Shown here: one piece after another, positions 1 through 12,300 of the stretch
How positions within the stretch are numbered: the first letter of the stretch is position 1
How the letters are laid out: every line of letters begins with the position of its first letter
Origin: Colocasia esculenta
Lineage: Eukaryota; Streptophyta; Magnoliopsida; Alismatales; Araceae
Assembly (NCBI GenBank): GCA_014218235.1
Contig: CM024760.1
Location: forward strand, 13,310,049 to 13,374,048
Length of the DNA stretch: 64,000 nucleotides
Direction of reading: 5' to 3'
Made by a program: the position numbers and the translations under genes
Notes under the pieces: generated by a model
What the model was told of the DNA's origin: nothing
The model's database searches: none
The model's input: the letters and a program-made list of their open reading frames with translations, nothing else

Positions 1-1241
1 CTGAGTAATGAGATGAAAAGGGGTTCAAGGAGCTACAAGTGATGGAGACTAGACTTTATCATGAGGTATATTATCTCTGGTATCTTGATATCATGCCATC
101 TGTTTAATCGTTTTCATTTACTGGATAAGGTAATGGATTGTTCCCTCTGTTTCACATTGAAGTTTGGCTAATTGAAGCAGATGCACATTAGATAATGTTA
201 TTAGTATTTCATCATCTGTTGTAGGTTTTGTAAGAAAAACATGAATGATTATTGTCCATTCACGGAAGCTTGTATGTGCAGCAGATAACAAACACTCTGT
301 TTCCTTCTGCTTAATATTGTCCAAGCTCCATGCATTTCTTAGTTGAAGGAAGAAACATTTGTTTATAAAGGGTATTTATACATTTAAACTTAAGAGGGAG
401 ATAATCTTCCCTTCTGTGCTTGATTCATGTGTTTAATTGTTTGTCATTTATCTGGTGGCATAGGGACTTGTCCAAATTGTTTTTCTTTAGTCCTCCAGAA
501 GGTGTTTTATTATCTTCAAAAGAACAGGTGATATCAGTTGGTCATATTGGTTTGCCACTTCAAATGCGAATCTGCTGTTGCCATTATGTCCTAATGTACC
601 TTTATCTTTGTCGGATTTTATGACATTTGATTTCTTATTTGTCTTATTATTTGAAACAGAAGGTAGGACTTGTGTGGATTGATCGCCCATCGTTTTGGCA
701 TGTGTTTTACCCTCCTAAAACAGGAAAGAGAGATTTTGATATTTATAGGTTTGGCAACTTTGAGTAGGTAGATGTTGCAATGATTCTGCTATTGCAAATG
801 CATGTTGGAATATATCTTACGGATCTTCTTTTCTTGTGATAATTTACTTGGATTTTTAATTGGTTGGGAGAAAGGTGTCCAAGTTGGTTCTCCTTTCATC
901 TCTTGAAAAGGCAGTCTTATCTCTTGTACCATCATGAAGTTTGTTATTCATGTTTAGTAGTTAGTTTGAGATACAATGTACTTCAATGAATCTGCTGTCA
1001 CAAATGCATGCCCTAACTTTTCCTTTATTTTCCCTTTTCTCTGTGATATGTGAATGATGAAAGTTGTTGAAGAAGGATGTATGCACTGTTTATTTTCTAC
1101 TTTTGTTAACCTTGCCAGGCTTCTTCAATAGTAAACCATGTTTACATTATGAATGTATGCTCTCTGGAAATCTTGCTCTATTTTCCTCACTCTGTTCCAT
1201 CTTTTGGTTTAAGTCTTGTAATTGTTGCCTTTTTTGTGTAG
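1..1241 (+). other. Probable intronic DNA upstream of the first recognisable POL5-like exon
   Basis: This stretch lies upstream of the acceptor at 1240-1241. It is T-rich, has stops in all frames and shows no reading frame that I can match to the POL5 family. Short open frames on both strands have no family resemblance. It probably consists of introns of the POL5-like gene with possibly one or more small exons that I cannot recognise. The gene must begin to the left of the window, because only the C-terminal part of the protein is seen. Confidence 0.5.
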
Positions 1242-1531
1242 GAAAGGAGGATTGGCCCCAGTTCTGAAGCAAATAAGCTGCGTGCGGTTCGATACCTGCT
1301 TGTCCAATTGTTGCTGGAACTTCTCCTTCACCCTGGAGAGTTGTCTGAGGCCGTGGCAGAAATTATCATATGCTGCAAGAAAGCCTTCCTGGAGCTACTC
1401 AGTTTGAATCTGTGGATGAGGAAGATGTGTTAGATGACAATGATAATCCAGAGTTGCTGGATGTCCTCGTGGACAATTTGCTCTCACTGTTGCCTCAGTC
1501 TTCAGGCCCTATGTTTTATGCAGTTGAGCAG
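1242..1531 (+). CDS. POL5: POL5-like exon a (contains an apparent one-base frameshift)
   Basis: The acceptor AG is at 1240-1241 and the donor GT at 1532. The exon starts in the frame ERRIGPSSEANKLRAV and runs to CCKKAF at about 1388. From about 1386 the family-like reading (PGATQFESVDEEDV, then the LLSLLPQSS block) continues one frame away. No GT-AG pair lies between the two halves, so splicing cannot reconcile them. The break sits at a TTCC run, where one C may be missing. The upstream frame, if kept, ends at a TAG at 1430-1432. Confidence 0.75.
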
Positions 1532-3199
1532 GTAAAATCTCAAATCTGCAATAATTTTTCAACTCTCTCTCTCTCTCTCTCTCTAGTTCAGTTCGAAGAT
1601 TTAGTTGTCAGGAAGTCCTTAGATGTTCTCACTGGCGGCAATTACAAGAAATTATTTCTTGAAAAACAACAGTTTTTACCATGGAAATGTAGTATCTTCA
1701 ATTTTTGTGCTGCCACTTTCATGTTTTAAGTTTGCTGCACATGCATTATCATACCATTACTGTTGAACGTCATCCATTGATCTATGTTTGATCTTTTGTA
1801 TTCAGGTATTTAGGTTTTTCTGTGATGACATTACGGATGATGGACTTCGCCGTATGCTGCACGTAGTGAAAAAAGATTTAAAACCTCCTCGCCATCAGGT
1901 TGCTGACACTGATGATGAGGATGATGAGGAGGACCTTTTTGGGATTGAGGATATGGAGGAGATCAATGAACCTGAGGCTGTGGAGAGTGAGGATAGTGAT
2001 GATCATGTGGACAACTCTGAGGCAGTGTCTATTGTTGAATCACACAAGGATGGCAATGAAAAAGAAGAGCCCTTAGCTTCAGATGCATATGATAGTGATA
2101 TGGATGATGATGCCATGTTTCTGATGGATTCTTATATTGCACAGCTTCTGAAGGACCGAAAGAACTCTTCCGGGAATGACACTGCTCAGTCGCAGCTCAT
2201 GCTATTCAAACTTCGTGTTCTGTCACTATTGAGATCTATCTACAGAGAAATCCAGGTAGATTATGTGCTTCAAATTATTGACTGCTCTCATCTTCCAAAT
2301 TGTTGTTTTGCTAGCCAAAAAGTGCTAAACTATTCTCTTATATCTGCATTATAACCTAAACTTTCTCTCGTACCTATTTTCCTCCAAATGTAGGCAAACC
2401 TCAGGTGCTTGTTGTGTACTCTTATCTCGTTCAAGCTTTTGTCAACTCTCACTCTTCTGAGGCTCAGAAGCAACTTGGAGCACGGATTGGGGGAATTCTA
2501 CATAAGAAAATATTCAAGGCAAAAGAGCACCCACGTGGTAAAGAAGTTCAAATCTCAAGTCTTGAAGCTCTGCTGCGGAAAAGCGTTAGGCTGGCATCTC
2601 GCTCTCGAATCAAGGCCATTTCCTTGCTAGCCGAAAAAACTACATTTTGGATTTTGAAGATCATAAATTCAAGCAATTTCCCTGGATCTGAGCTGGAAAA
2701 GGTGTTTGAAGTTTTCCGGCTTTTTCTGATTGATTATTTTGATAATAAGAAATCTCGGCTAAAATCTAGCTTCATCAAGGAGGTTTTTCGACGACACCTG
2801 TGGATTGCCCATGAGCTTTTTGACTTAGTTTTGGAAAAATGTGGCAGTGCAAAGTCAGAATTCCGGCGCATAGAAGCACTTGATTTGGTTGATTTGACAT
2901 TGAAATCATTAATTCTTTCTCACAAGGTTGATAAAGATGAGGATGCCTCAAGAAAATCTAAGCTTTTGAAGAAACATTTGCCATCATTTTCACAGCTTAT
3001 CAGTCAATTATTGATCAAGTTTCCAGAGAAGCAGTCTAGGCGCGTGGAGGTTCGCCGATTCTGTTGCAAGATTTTGAACACTTATGCTTCACATGGTCTC
3101 TTGAAATCATTTATCAAGAAATTGACACCAGAGGCATACTCTTCCTGCGAGTCTAAGTTAGGGGATCACTTTCTTCCCTTCAAGAAACTCGCCCGGTAG
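1242..3199 (+). CDS. POL5: DNA polymerase V / MYBBP1A-like protein (POL5 family), C-terminal part, three exons
   Basis: POL5/MYBBP1A-family proteins are nucleolar HEAT-like repeat proteins linked to rDNA binding and ribosome biogenesis; despite the name they are not replicative polymerases. The deduced exons read, in order, a helical segment (ANKLRAVRYLLVQLLLELLL), LLDVLVDNLLSLLPQSSGPM, FFCDDITDDGLRRMLHVVKK, an acidic Asp/Glu tract (about residues 35-100 of exon 2) and a basic C-terminal domain ending in KLGDHFLPFKKLAR before TAG at 3197-3199. This order and these blocks match plant members of the family as I know them. GT-AG borders are at 1532/1805 and 2256/2393 or 2404. The frame breaks once inside exon 1 near 1388 by one base, so this is either an assembly indel or a damaged allele. 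The N-terminal two thirds lie off the window to the left. The family assignment is firm; whether the gene is intact is not. Confidence 0.85.
1563..1584 (+). repeat. (CT)n microsatellite in a POL5-like intron
   Basis: About eleven CT dinucleotides lie 30 bases downstream of the exon a donor. It is a simple repeat in the 274-base intron and is not close enough to the acceptor at 1804-1805 to be its polypyrimidine tract. Confidence 0.9.
1806..2255 (+). CDS. POL5: POL5-like exon b (acidic domain)
   Basis: The acceptor ends TTCAG at 1805 and the donor GTAGAT starts at 2256. The exon is 450 bases, exactly 150 codons. It opens with VFRFFCDDITDDGLRR, continues KKDLKPPRHQ, then a tract rich in Asp and Glu (DEDDEEDLFG and following), then QSQLMLFKLRVLSLLRSIYRE. 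Acidic tracts of this kind are typical of nucleolar POL5/MYBBP1A proteins. It joins exon c in frame only if the downstream acceptor at 2404 is used. Confidence 0.85.
2405..3199 (+). CDS. POL5: POL5-like exon c (C-terminal domain and stop)
   Basis: This is a 264-codon open stretch ending in TAG. Two acceptors are possible. TAG at 2391-2393 would include a GKPQ-like coding start that fits the family but puts the exon one base out of phase with exon b. CAG at 2402-2404 keeps the frame but drops those residues. The protein is basic and helical, with blocks such as KTTFWILKIINSS, VFRLFLIDYFDNKKSR and FCCKILNTYASHGLLKSF, which match the conserved C-terminus of plant POL5 proteins. Confidence 0.85.
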   Translation: MLVVYSYLVQAFVNSHSSEAQKQLGARIGGILHKKIFKAKEHPRGKEVQISSLEALLRKSVRLASRSRIKAISLLAEKTTFWILKIINSSNFPGSELEKVFEVFRLFLIDYFDNKKSRLKSSFIKEVFRRHLWIAHELFDLVLEKCGSAKSEFRRIEALDLVDLTLKSLILSHKVDKDEDASRKSKLLKKHLPSFSQLISQLLIKFPEKQSRRVEVRRFCCKILNTYASHGLLKSFIKKLTPEAYSSCESKLGDHFLPFKKLAR

Positions 3200-4215
3200 C
3201 TTGCCAATTATCATGGGCGATATCTCTGTAGTCATGTCTGCAGAGTACACAATTTTGCTGCGGAATAGTCCACATAGATCTTACACTTCCACATCTTTAT
3301 GCTGAGATGCTCTCTCATTTATCTCACGCCTACATTAATAGGAGAGTGCTATTTAGTCATTGGCACGATCTGCCCCAGAATTTCTTGGACAACATACTGG
3401 ACTAGTCCCACTTTCTTGCTAGGGTGGATGAATTTTGCAGCATTGCCATAAACTGAGCAAGATGGCCGGCACCCAGAACCATGTGGAAGGAAGCTGATCT
3501 CTGTGAAGACATTAGAGACTAGCCCTGGTCATTGGGGGCATCATCCTGATACGTCTGATCCAGTATATCTTTGATTTCCCCTGGGAATATCTTTTCAGAT
3601 AGAAAATGATTTTGTTCTAATCACTGCAACGCTTAAGTTAAATGGGTTTTGTTTATTCCAATTTTTTCCCCACCAAAATCTGGTCTTTCAAGGATATTGT
3701 TAGAAATATCTTACTACGAGGCTTGGAGTGGTTTTACGGTCCAAAAGGAAGCTGAATGGATATTATTGATGTAATCCTGAGTAGGTTGGCTTGTCTACTT
3801 GTGTTTTTCCATTATTTCATTTTCCTCCAATCTACATGGTGTCCTCCAGGCAGCAGGACACTACTTTTCAGGTGTTACAAAGAACGAAGGCACCGCCAAT
3901 GCACTTTATTTCAGAAGCGATGGCAGTTAATTCCGGAATTTCAGGTAAGCAGTATATGCATGAATCTTTGCCCCTCAAAACTGAAGTATGGGGTTCTGTC
4001 CACTGTCATTTCAGGGCCTACATAGATTGTTGTTGAATTACTTATTAATTGATTAAATCACCGGGGGAATGATGCAGGATAACGTTTGATGAATAATTAG
4101 GTTTCTTCCTACTATGTGATTAAAAAAAATCTGATGAGCTCTCGTTATAAAATTTTTGAAGATTCGTGCAGGAACACCCGAAGCACATCTGTGATATCAT
4201 GAACACCCCTCCTCC
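3200..4215 (+). other. 3' UTR and spacer after the POL5-like gene
   Basis: This is T-rich sequence following the stop codon. Several AATAAA-like variants are present, but no single polyadenylation site stands out. Open frames up to about 90 codons (for example 3756-4025) show no recognisable domain and have no splice support that I can see. I find no gene here. Confidence 0.5.
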
Positions 4216-4349
4216 TCTTATAAATCCTCTCCCTCTCTGTGTCCCGGCCTGTGCAGCTTCGGTTTTACTGGCACTCAGACTCCTTTTATAAATCCTCTAC
4301 CTCTCTGTGTCCCGGCCTGTGCAGCTTCGGTTTTACTGCACTCAGAGAC
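4216..4349 (+). promoter_or_regulatory. 68-bp tandem duplication that duplicates a TATA box and pyrimidine patch
   Basis: Two near-identical units of 68 and 67 bases lie head to tail. Each has TATAAA (4219-4224 and 4287-4292) followed by a CT-rich patch, the block TGTGTCCCGGCCTGTGCAG and a CACTCAGA end. The spacing of a TATA box followed by a C/T-rich initiator region resembles a plant core promoter on +. No gene follows: the satellite array starts about 210 bases downstream. It could be a promoter stranded by the array, a remnant of another element, or chance. Confidence 0.4.
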
Positions 4350-4560
4350 ATTCCCAATTCCATTCTCTGTGAATACCGCCTTGTTCGTCTGAAGCTCTAC
4401 TGACGTCCACCTTGAAGTGAAGGGGAAACACCGAGAAAGAATGGATGAGATCCCAAAATATTGAGAAAATACTCTTGTAAGGTAAAAAGAGGATGATTTG
4501 TGGTATTATGGTGCAACATAAAATTCGTCCGCGGTGGAGTTAAATTCGTGTGTCTACAAT

Positions 4561-7500
4561 GCTCATCTCAGCCAGAGAGCTCCTCTCGATGTTGAGAACG
4601 TGGGCGAACAAAAATCGCTGATCTAATCATCCCTGACGGATTAGTCTCACCCCCTTCTGTGGAAGAACTAGATATAACTTTTCGCTCGGGTATCAGAATC
4701 GTTTATGTGACCACAATTCGGAATCAGCACTCCAAGACGGTCACGAAGATGCCAGTTTCGCGGAATTCTGAGTTCGGATCTCGAAATGTCCCTGCGCAGC
4801 GTGTGTTCTAATACACTGATTTTCGCACCCCTTCGGTAAAATGCAAATATTTCTTCGCCTGGTGAGCGGAATCGCCCACGAAGCCCCAATACGAAATCGA
4901 CACTACGACCCAGTCGGCACTGGGTTGGATTCGGAGATTTTCAGTCCGACACCCAGATTCTGCTCCCGGAGTGCGGTCGCGGTACCCGATGCCCTGGGAT
5001 TACGACACCCCTTCGGTAAAACAGACATAATTTTTCGCTCGGTTACCGGAATCGTTTATAAGACCGTAATTCAGAATCGACACTCAGAGACACTCGTCGC
5101 CTATTATCGTCTCAGGTGATAAGACGCCATTTTCGAGCCGAAAATCCATCATTTCAGGCTCTTAATTTTGATTCCAGCTGACGATCCACTGGTTTTTTTC
5201 CGTAACGTCGCCTCGTTTATGTGGCTCACCTTTGGGGCCGCAACTCAAAGTCGACCTATCACGGCGATCGAAAGTCGTGCTCATCTCGGCCAAAGAGCCC
5301 CTCCCGACGTCGTAAACGTGGGCGCACGAAAATCACCGATATAGTCACCCTTGACGGATTACTCTCACCCCCTTCTGTGGAAGAACCGGACATAACTTTC
5401 CACCTGAGTATCATAATCACTTATGTGAATACAATTCGGAATCGACACTCCGAGACGGTCGCGAAGACACCAATTTTGCGGAATTCCGAGTTCGGAGTCC
5501 AAAATGCCACTGCGCAACGTGTGTTCTACTACACCGATTTTTGCACCCCTTCGGTAAAACGCGGATATTTCTTCGTCCCGCGAGCGGAACCGCCTGCGAG
5601 GCTCCAATTTAGAATCGGCACTTCGACCCGGTTGGCACTGGGTCAGATTCGTAGATTTCCGGTCCGGCTCCTATATTACGGTACGGGAGCGCGGTCCCAG
5701 CTCTTGATGTGCAGGGATTCCGACACCCCTTCAGTCAAACGAGCATAACTTTCTGCTCGGTTATTGAAATCCCTTATAAGACCACAATTCGGAATCGACA
5801 CTCAGAGTCGCTCGTCGCTGTTATCGCCTCGGGCTTTAAGTCGCCATTTTTGAGTTGAAAATCCAACATTTTGGGCTCCAAAATTTTGATTCCAGCTGAC
5901 GATCCACGGGTTTTTGCCGTAACGTCTCCTCGTTTATGCGGCTCACCTATGGGGCCGCAAATCAGAGTCGGCCTATCATGGTGATCGGAAGTCGTGCTCA
6001 TCTCAGCCAGAGAGCTCCTCCCGACTTCGTAAATGTGGGTGCACGAAAATCGTCGATATAGTCACCCTTGACAGATTACTCTCACCCGCTTCTGTGGAAG
6101 AACTGGGCATAACTTTCCGCTCGGGTATCAGAATTGCTTATGTGACCACAATTCAGAATCGACACTCTATGTGACGGTCGCGAAGACACCAGTTTTACGG
6201 AATTCCGAGTTCGGAGCCCAAAATACCACCGCGCGGCATCTGTTCTAGTATACCGATTTTCGAACCCCTTTGGTAAGATACAGATATTTCTTCACCCAGC
6301 GAGTGGAATCGTCTGTGAGGCCCCAATTCGGAATCGACACTTCGACCCGGTCGGCACTGGGTCGGATTCGGAGATTTCCAGTCTGGCGCCCAGATTCCGC
6401 TCCGGGAGCGTGGTTGCGGCTCCTGATGCGCTCGAATTCTGACTTCCCTTCGGTCAACGGGCAAAACTTTCGGCTTGGTTATCGGAATCGCTTGTAAGAC
6501 CTCAATTCGGAATCGGCACTCAGACACGCTCGTCGCGTGTTTTTGCCTTAGGCAATAAGGCGCCGTTTTCAAGTCAAAAATCCATCGTTTCAGGCTCTAA
6601 AATTTCGATTCCAGCCGACGATCCACGGTTTTTACCGTAACGTCTCCTCGTTTACGCGGCTCACCTGTGTGTCCGCAACTCAGAGTCAGCCTATCACGGC
6701 GATCAGAAGTCATGCTCATCTCGGCCAGAGAGCTCCTCTTGACGTCATAAATGTGGGCACACGAAAATCGCCGATATAGTCACCCCTGACGGATTACTCT
6801 CACCCCCTTCTGTGTAAGAACTGGGCATAACTTTCCGCCTGAGTATTAGAATCGCTTCTGTGATCACAATTTGGAATCGACACTCCGAGACGGTCACGAA
6901 GACGCCAGTTTCACGGAATTCTAAATTCATATCCTAAAAAACCCCCACGAAGCGTGTGCTCTAGTACATCGATTTTCGCACACCTTCGGTAAGACGTAAA
7001 TATTTCTTCGTCCGGCGAGCGGAATCGCCCGCGAGGCCCCAATTCGAAATCGGCACTTCGACCCGATCGGCATTGGTCAGATTCAGAGATTTTAGGTCCG
7101 ACGCCTAGATTCTGCTCTGGGAGTGCGATCGCGGCTTTCGATGCACTGGGATTCCGACTCTCCTTCGGTCAAACGGGCATAGCTTTCTGCTCGTTATCAG
7201 AATCACTTATAAGACCCCATTTGGAATCGACACTCACCTCGGGCAATAAGGTGCCATTTTGAGTCGAAAATCCATCATTTTAGTCTCTAAAATTTTGATT
7301 ACAGCTGACGATCCACGGGTTTTTGCCGTAATGACTCCTCGTTTACGCGGCTCACATAAGGGTCGGTAACTCAGAGTCGGCCTATCACGGCGATCGGAAG
7401 TCGTGCTCATCTCGGCCTGAGAGCTCCTCTCGACGTCGTAAACGTGGGCGCACAAAAATCACCGATATCGTCACCCCTGACGGATTACTCTCACCCCATT

Positions 7501-9320
7501 CTGTGGAAGAACTGGGCATAACTTTCCGCCCAGGTATAAGAATCGCTAATGTGACCACAATTGGAATCGGCACTCCGAGATGGTCACGAAGACGCCAGTT
7601 TTGCAGAATTCTGAGGTTTGGAGCACGAAATGCCCCCCGCACAGGGTGTTTTCTAGTACGTCGATTTTTGCACCCCTTCAGTAAGATGCAGATATTTTTT
7701 CACCCAGCGAGCGGAACTGTCTGAGAGGCCCCAATTCATAATCGGCACTTCGACCCAATCGACACTGGGTCAGTTTCGCAGATTTCTGGTCCTGCTCCCA
7801 GATTCCGCTCCTAGAGCACGGTCGCGGCTCCCGATGCGCTGGGATTCCGACACCCCTTCGGTCAAACGGGCATAACTTTCCGCTCGGTTATCGGAGTCGC
7901 TTATAAGACCCCAATTCGGAATCGGCACTCAGAGTTGTTTGTTGCCTGTTACTGGCACGAGGGATAAGTCACCATTTTCGAGTCGAAAATCCATCGTTTC
8001 AGGCTCCAAAAGTTTGATTCCAGCTGACGATCCAAGGGTTTTTGCCGTAACATCTCCTCGTTTATGTGGCTCACCTGTGGGGCCGCAAATCAGAGTTGGC
8101 CTATCATGGAGATCGGAAGTCGTGCTCATCTCAGCCAGAGAGCTCCTCCCGACGTCGTAAACGTGGGAGCACAAAAATCGCCGATATAGTCACCCCTGAC
8201 GGATTACTCTCACCCCCTTCTGTGGATGAACTGGGCATAACTTTCTGCCAGAGTATCAGAATTGCTTATGTGACCACAATTCGGAATCAGCACTCCGTGA
8301 CGGTCACGAAGACACCAGTTTTGCAGAATTCGGAGCCCGAAATTCCATCGCGCAGTGTCTGTTCTAGTATACCAGTTTTCGCACCCCTTCGGTAAGACGC
8401 ATATATTTATTCGTCCGCGAGCGGAACTGCCCGTAAGGCCCCAATTCGGAATCGACATTTCTACCCAGTCGGCACTGGTCAGATTCAGAGATTTCCAGTC
8501 TAGCGCCCAGATTCCGCTCCACGAGCACGGTTGCGGCTCCTGATGCTCTCGAATTTCGACACCCCTTCGGTCAAACGAGCATAACTTTCGGCTCGGTTAT
8601 CAGAATTGCTTATAAGACCCCAATTCGGAATGGGCACTCAGAGACGCTCGTCTTGTGTTATCGCCTTGGCGATAAGGCACCATTTTTTATTAGAAAATCC
8701 ATCGTTTCTAGCTCCAAAATTTCGATTCCAGCCGACAATCCACGTTTTTTTTCCGTAACGTCTCCTCATTTACGCGGCTCACATATGGGTCCGCAACTCA
8801 GAGTCAGCTTATCACGCGATTGGAAGTCATGCGCATCTCAGCCAAGAGCTCCTCTCGATGTCATAAACGTGGGCGCACAACAATCGCCGATATAGTCACC
8901 CCTGACGATTACTCTCACCCCTTTTTGTGGAAGAACTGGGCATAACTTCCGCCGGGGTATCAGAGTGGCTTATGTGACCACAATTCGGAATCGGCACTCC
9001 GTGACGGTCGCGAAGACACTAGTTTCGTGCAATTCTGAGTTCGGAGCCGAAATGCCACCGTGCAGCGTCTGTTCTAGTATACTGATTTTCGCACCCCTTT
9101 GGTAAGACACAAATATTTCTTCGCCGGCAAGCGGAACCGCTCGTAAGGCCCCAATTCAGAATCGGCACTTCGACTAGATCAGCGCTAGGTCAGGTTTGTA
9201 GATTTTCGGTCTGGCGCCCAGATTTTGCTCTGGGAGCGCGGTCGCGGCTTCTGATGCGCTCGAATTCCGACAGCTCTTCTGTCAAATGGGCATAACTTTC
9301 AGCTCGATTATCAGAATTGC
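4561..9320 (-). repeat. Complex satellite, type I subfamily, reversed, about 6.5 units
   Basis: Tandem units of about 715 bases. The landmark CTCATCTCRGCC with AGAGCTCCTC recurs near 4563, 5281, 5999, 6717, 7408, 8129 and 8834. Read on -, each unit carries four related heads of the form GCCGAYTCYGARTTG at about 180-base spacing, so it is the same family as the central array but diverged: it has GTTTACGACGTCGGGAGGAG where type II has TGTACGACCTGGGGTGGAG, and GGCCCCACAGGTGAGCC where type II has a C tract. Copies differ from each other by many substitutions and short deletions, as expected for an old array edge. No coding potential is supported. Confidence 0.9.
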
Positions 9321-12300
9321 ACCCATATGTACGACCTGGGGTGGAGATCTCGAGCCGAGTTGAACACGACTTCCGATCGCCGTGATAGGCCGACTCCGTG
9401 TGTTGGACCCCCCCCCCCCCCCCCCCCCCCCCCCCCAGCGATGGCTCCCCCAGCGATTCGTGAAATCGAGAGAGGCGCTACTACTAGAAAACCTTGGAAT
9501 CAGGGAGATCGTCGGCTGGAATCGTAATTTCGGAGTGCGAAATGAAGGTTTTTTGACCCCGAAATGACATCTTATCGCTTGAGGCGATAAGCGGGCGACG
9601 GACGCCACTGAGTGTCGATTCCGAATTGGGGTCTTATAAGCGATTTTGAAAACCGAGAGGAATGTTATGCCGGTTTGAGCGAAGGGGTGTCCGTATGCGA
9701 TCGGATCGGCAGCCCCGACCACGCTCCTGGACAGAAATTTGGCGCCGTACCAGAAATCTCGGAATGTGACCATGTGTCGACCGGGTCGAAGTGCCGATTC
9801 TGAATTGGGGTCTCGCGGGCTGTTCCGATCGACAGATGAACAAATATCTGCATCTTGCCCAAGGGGTACGACATACGGTGTACTAATACACACGCTCCAC
9901 AGTGAAATTTCGGCCCCGAAACGGAATTCCGTGAAACTAGCGCCCTGTCGACCGTCTCGGAGTGCCGATTCCGAATTGCTGTCATACAAGCGATTCCGAT
10001 GCTTGGGCGAAAAGTTATGCTCAGTTCTTTCGCTGAAGGGGTGGGAATAAACCGGAGGGGGTGATTATATCGGCAATGTTCGTGCATCAATATGTACGAC
10101 CTGGGGTGGAGATCTCGAGACGAGTTGAACACGACTTCCGATCGCCGTGATAAGCCGAGTCCGTGTGTCCCCCCCCCCTTTAGCGATTCGCGTAATCGAG
10201 GGAGGCGCTACTGCCAGAATACCTTGGAATTGGGGAGATCGTCGGCTGGAATCACAATTTCAAAGTGCGAAACGAAGGTTTTTCGACCCCTAAATGACAT
10301 CTTATCGCTTGAGGCTATAAGGGGGCGACGAACGCCTCTGAGTATCGATTCCGAATTGGGGTCTTATAAGCGATTCTGATAACCGAGCGGAATGTTATGC
10401 CCGTTTGAGCGAAGAAGTGTCCGTATGCGATCGTATCGGCAGCCCGCGACCAGGCTTCGAAATCTCCAAATGCGATGTTGCACCGACCGGGTCGAAGTGC
10501 CAATTCCAATTGGGGCCTCGCAGGCGGTTCTGATCGCCGGGCGATCAATTAATCGCGTCCTACCCAAGGGGTATGACAAACGGTGTACAAATACACACGC
10601 TCCGCTGTGGAATTTCGGCCCCAGAATGGAATTCTGTGAATCCAGTGCCCTGTCGACCTTGTCGGTGTGCCGATTCTGAATTTTGGTCACATAAGCGATT
10701 CTGATGCCCGGACAGAAAGTTATGCCCAGTTCTTTCACTGAAGGGGTTGGAAAAAACCGGAGGGGGTGACTATATCGGCGATATTCGTGCACCCATATGT
10801 ACGACCTGGGGTGGAGATCTCGAGCCGAGTTGAACACGACTTCCGATCTCCGTGATAGGCGACTCCGTGTGTTGGCCCCTTAGCGATTCGCAAAATCGAG
10901 AGAGGCGCTACTGCTAGAAAACCTTGGAATCGGGGAGATTGTCGGCTGGAATCACAATTTTGGAGTGCAAAATGAAGGTTTTTCGACCCTGAAACGAAAT
11001 CTTATTGCTTCAGGCAATAAGCGGGCGATGGGCGCCACTGAGTACCGATTCCAAATTGGGGTCTTATAAGCGATTCTGATAACCGAGCGGAAAGTTATGC
11101 CCGTTTGAGCGAAGGGGTGTCCATATGCGATCGCATCGGCAGCCCGCGACCACGCTCCCGGACAAAAATTTGGGCGCCGGACCAGAAATCTCGGAATGTG
11201 ACCATGTGCCGACCGGGTCGAAGTGCCAATTCCGAATTGGGGCCTCGCGGGCGGTTCCGATCGACAGGCGAACAAATATCCGTGTCCTGCCCAAGGGGTA
11301 CGACATACGGTGTACTAATACACACGCTCCGCGGCGAAATTTTGGCCCCGGAACGGAATTCTACAAAACCAGTGCCCTGTCGACCGTCTCGGAGTGCCGA
11401 TTTTGAATGCGGTCACACAAGCGATTCCGATGCCCGGGCGGAAAGTTATGCCCAGTTCTTTCGCGGAAGGGGTGGGAATAAACCGGAGGGGGTGACTATA
11501 TCGGCGATGTTCGGGCACCAATATGTACGACCTGGGGTGGAGATCTCGAGACGAGTTGAACACGACTTGCGATCATCGTGATAGGCCGACTCCGTGTGTT
11601 GCCCCCCCCCCCCCCCCCCTCAGCGATTTGCGTAATCGAGGGCGGCGCTACTGCCAGAAAACCTTGGAATCGGGGAGATTGTCGGCTGGAATCGCAATTT
11701 CAGAGTGCGAAACGAAGGTTTTTCGACCCCGAAATGACATCTTATCACTTGAGGCTATAGGGGGCGACAGATGCCTCTGAGTATCGATTCCGAATTGGGG
11801 TCTTATAATCGATTCTGATAATCGAGCGGAAAGTTATGTCCGTTGAGCGAAGGGGTGTCCATATGCGATCGTATCGGCAGCCCGCGATCACGCTTCCGGA
11901 CAGAAATTTGGGCGCCGGATCAGAAATCTCCGTATGCGACGTTGCGCCGACCGGTCGAAGTGCCGATTCCAAATTGGAGCCTCGCGGGCGGTTCCGATCT
12001 TCGGACGATCAAATAATCACGTCCTACCCAAGGGGTATGACAAATGGTGTACTAATACACCGCTCCGCTGCGGAATTTTGGCCCCAGAACGGAATTCCGT
12101 GAAACCAGCACCCTGTCGACCGTGTCGGTGTGCCGATTCCGAATTGTGGTCACAAAACGATTTCGATGGCCGAGCGGAAAGTTATGCCCAGTTCTTTCGC
12201 TGAAGGGGTGGGAATAATCGAAGAGGGGATGACTATATCGGCAGTGTTTGTTGCACCCATATGTACGACCTGGGGTGGAGATCTCGAGCCGAGTTGAACA

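Noticed and set aside
118..324. 68-codon open frame on - near the left edge
   Set aside because: Not conserved as far as I can tell and opposite to the POL5-like gene; probably chance in intron sequence.
9282..9989. Open frame of 235 codons on - in the satellite, and dozens of others of 60-220 codons on both strands between 4.5 and 45 kb
   Set aside because: They recur at the same phase in unit after unit, overlap on both strands, contain homopolymer-coded runs and show no domain. They result from low stop density in the repeat, not from genes.
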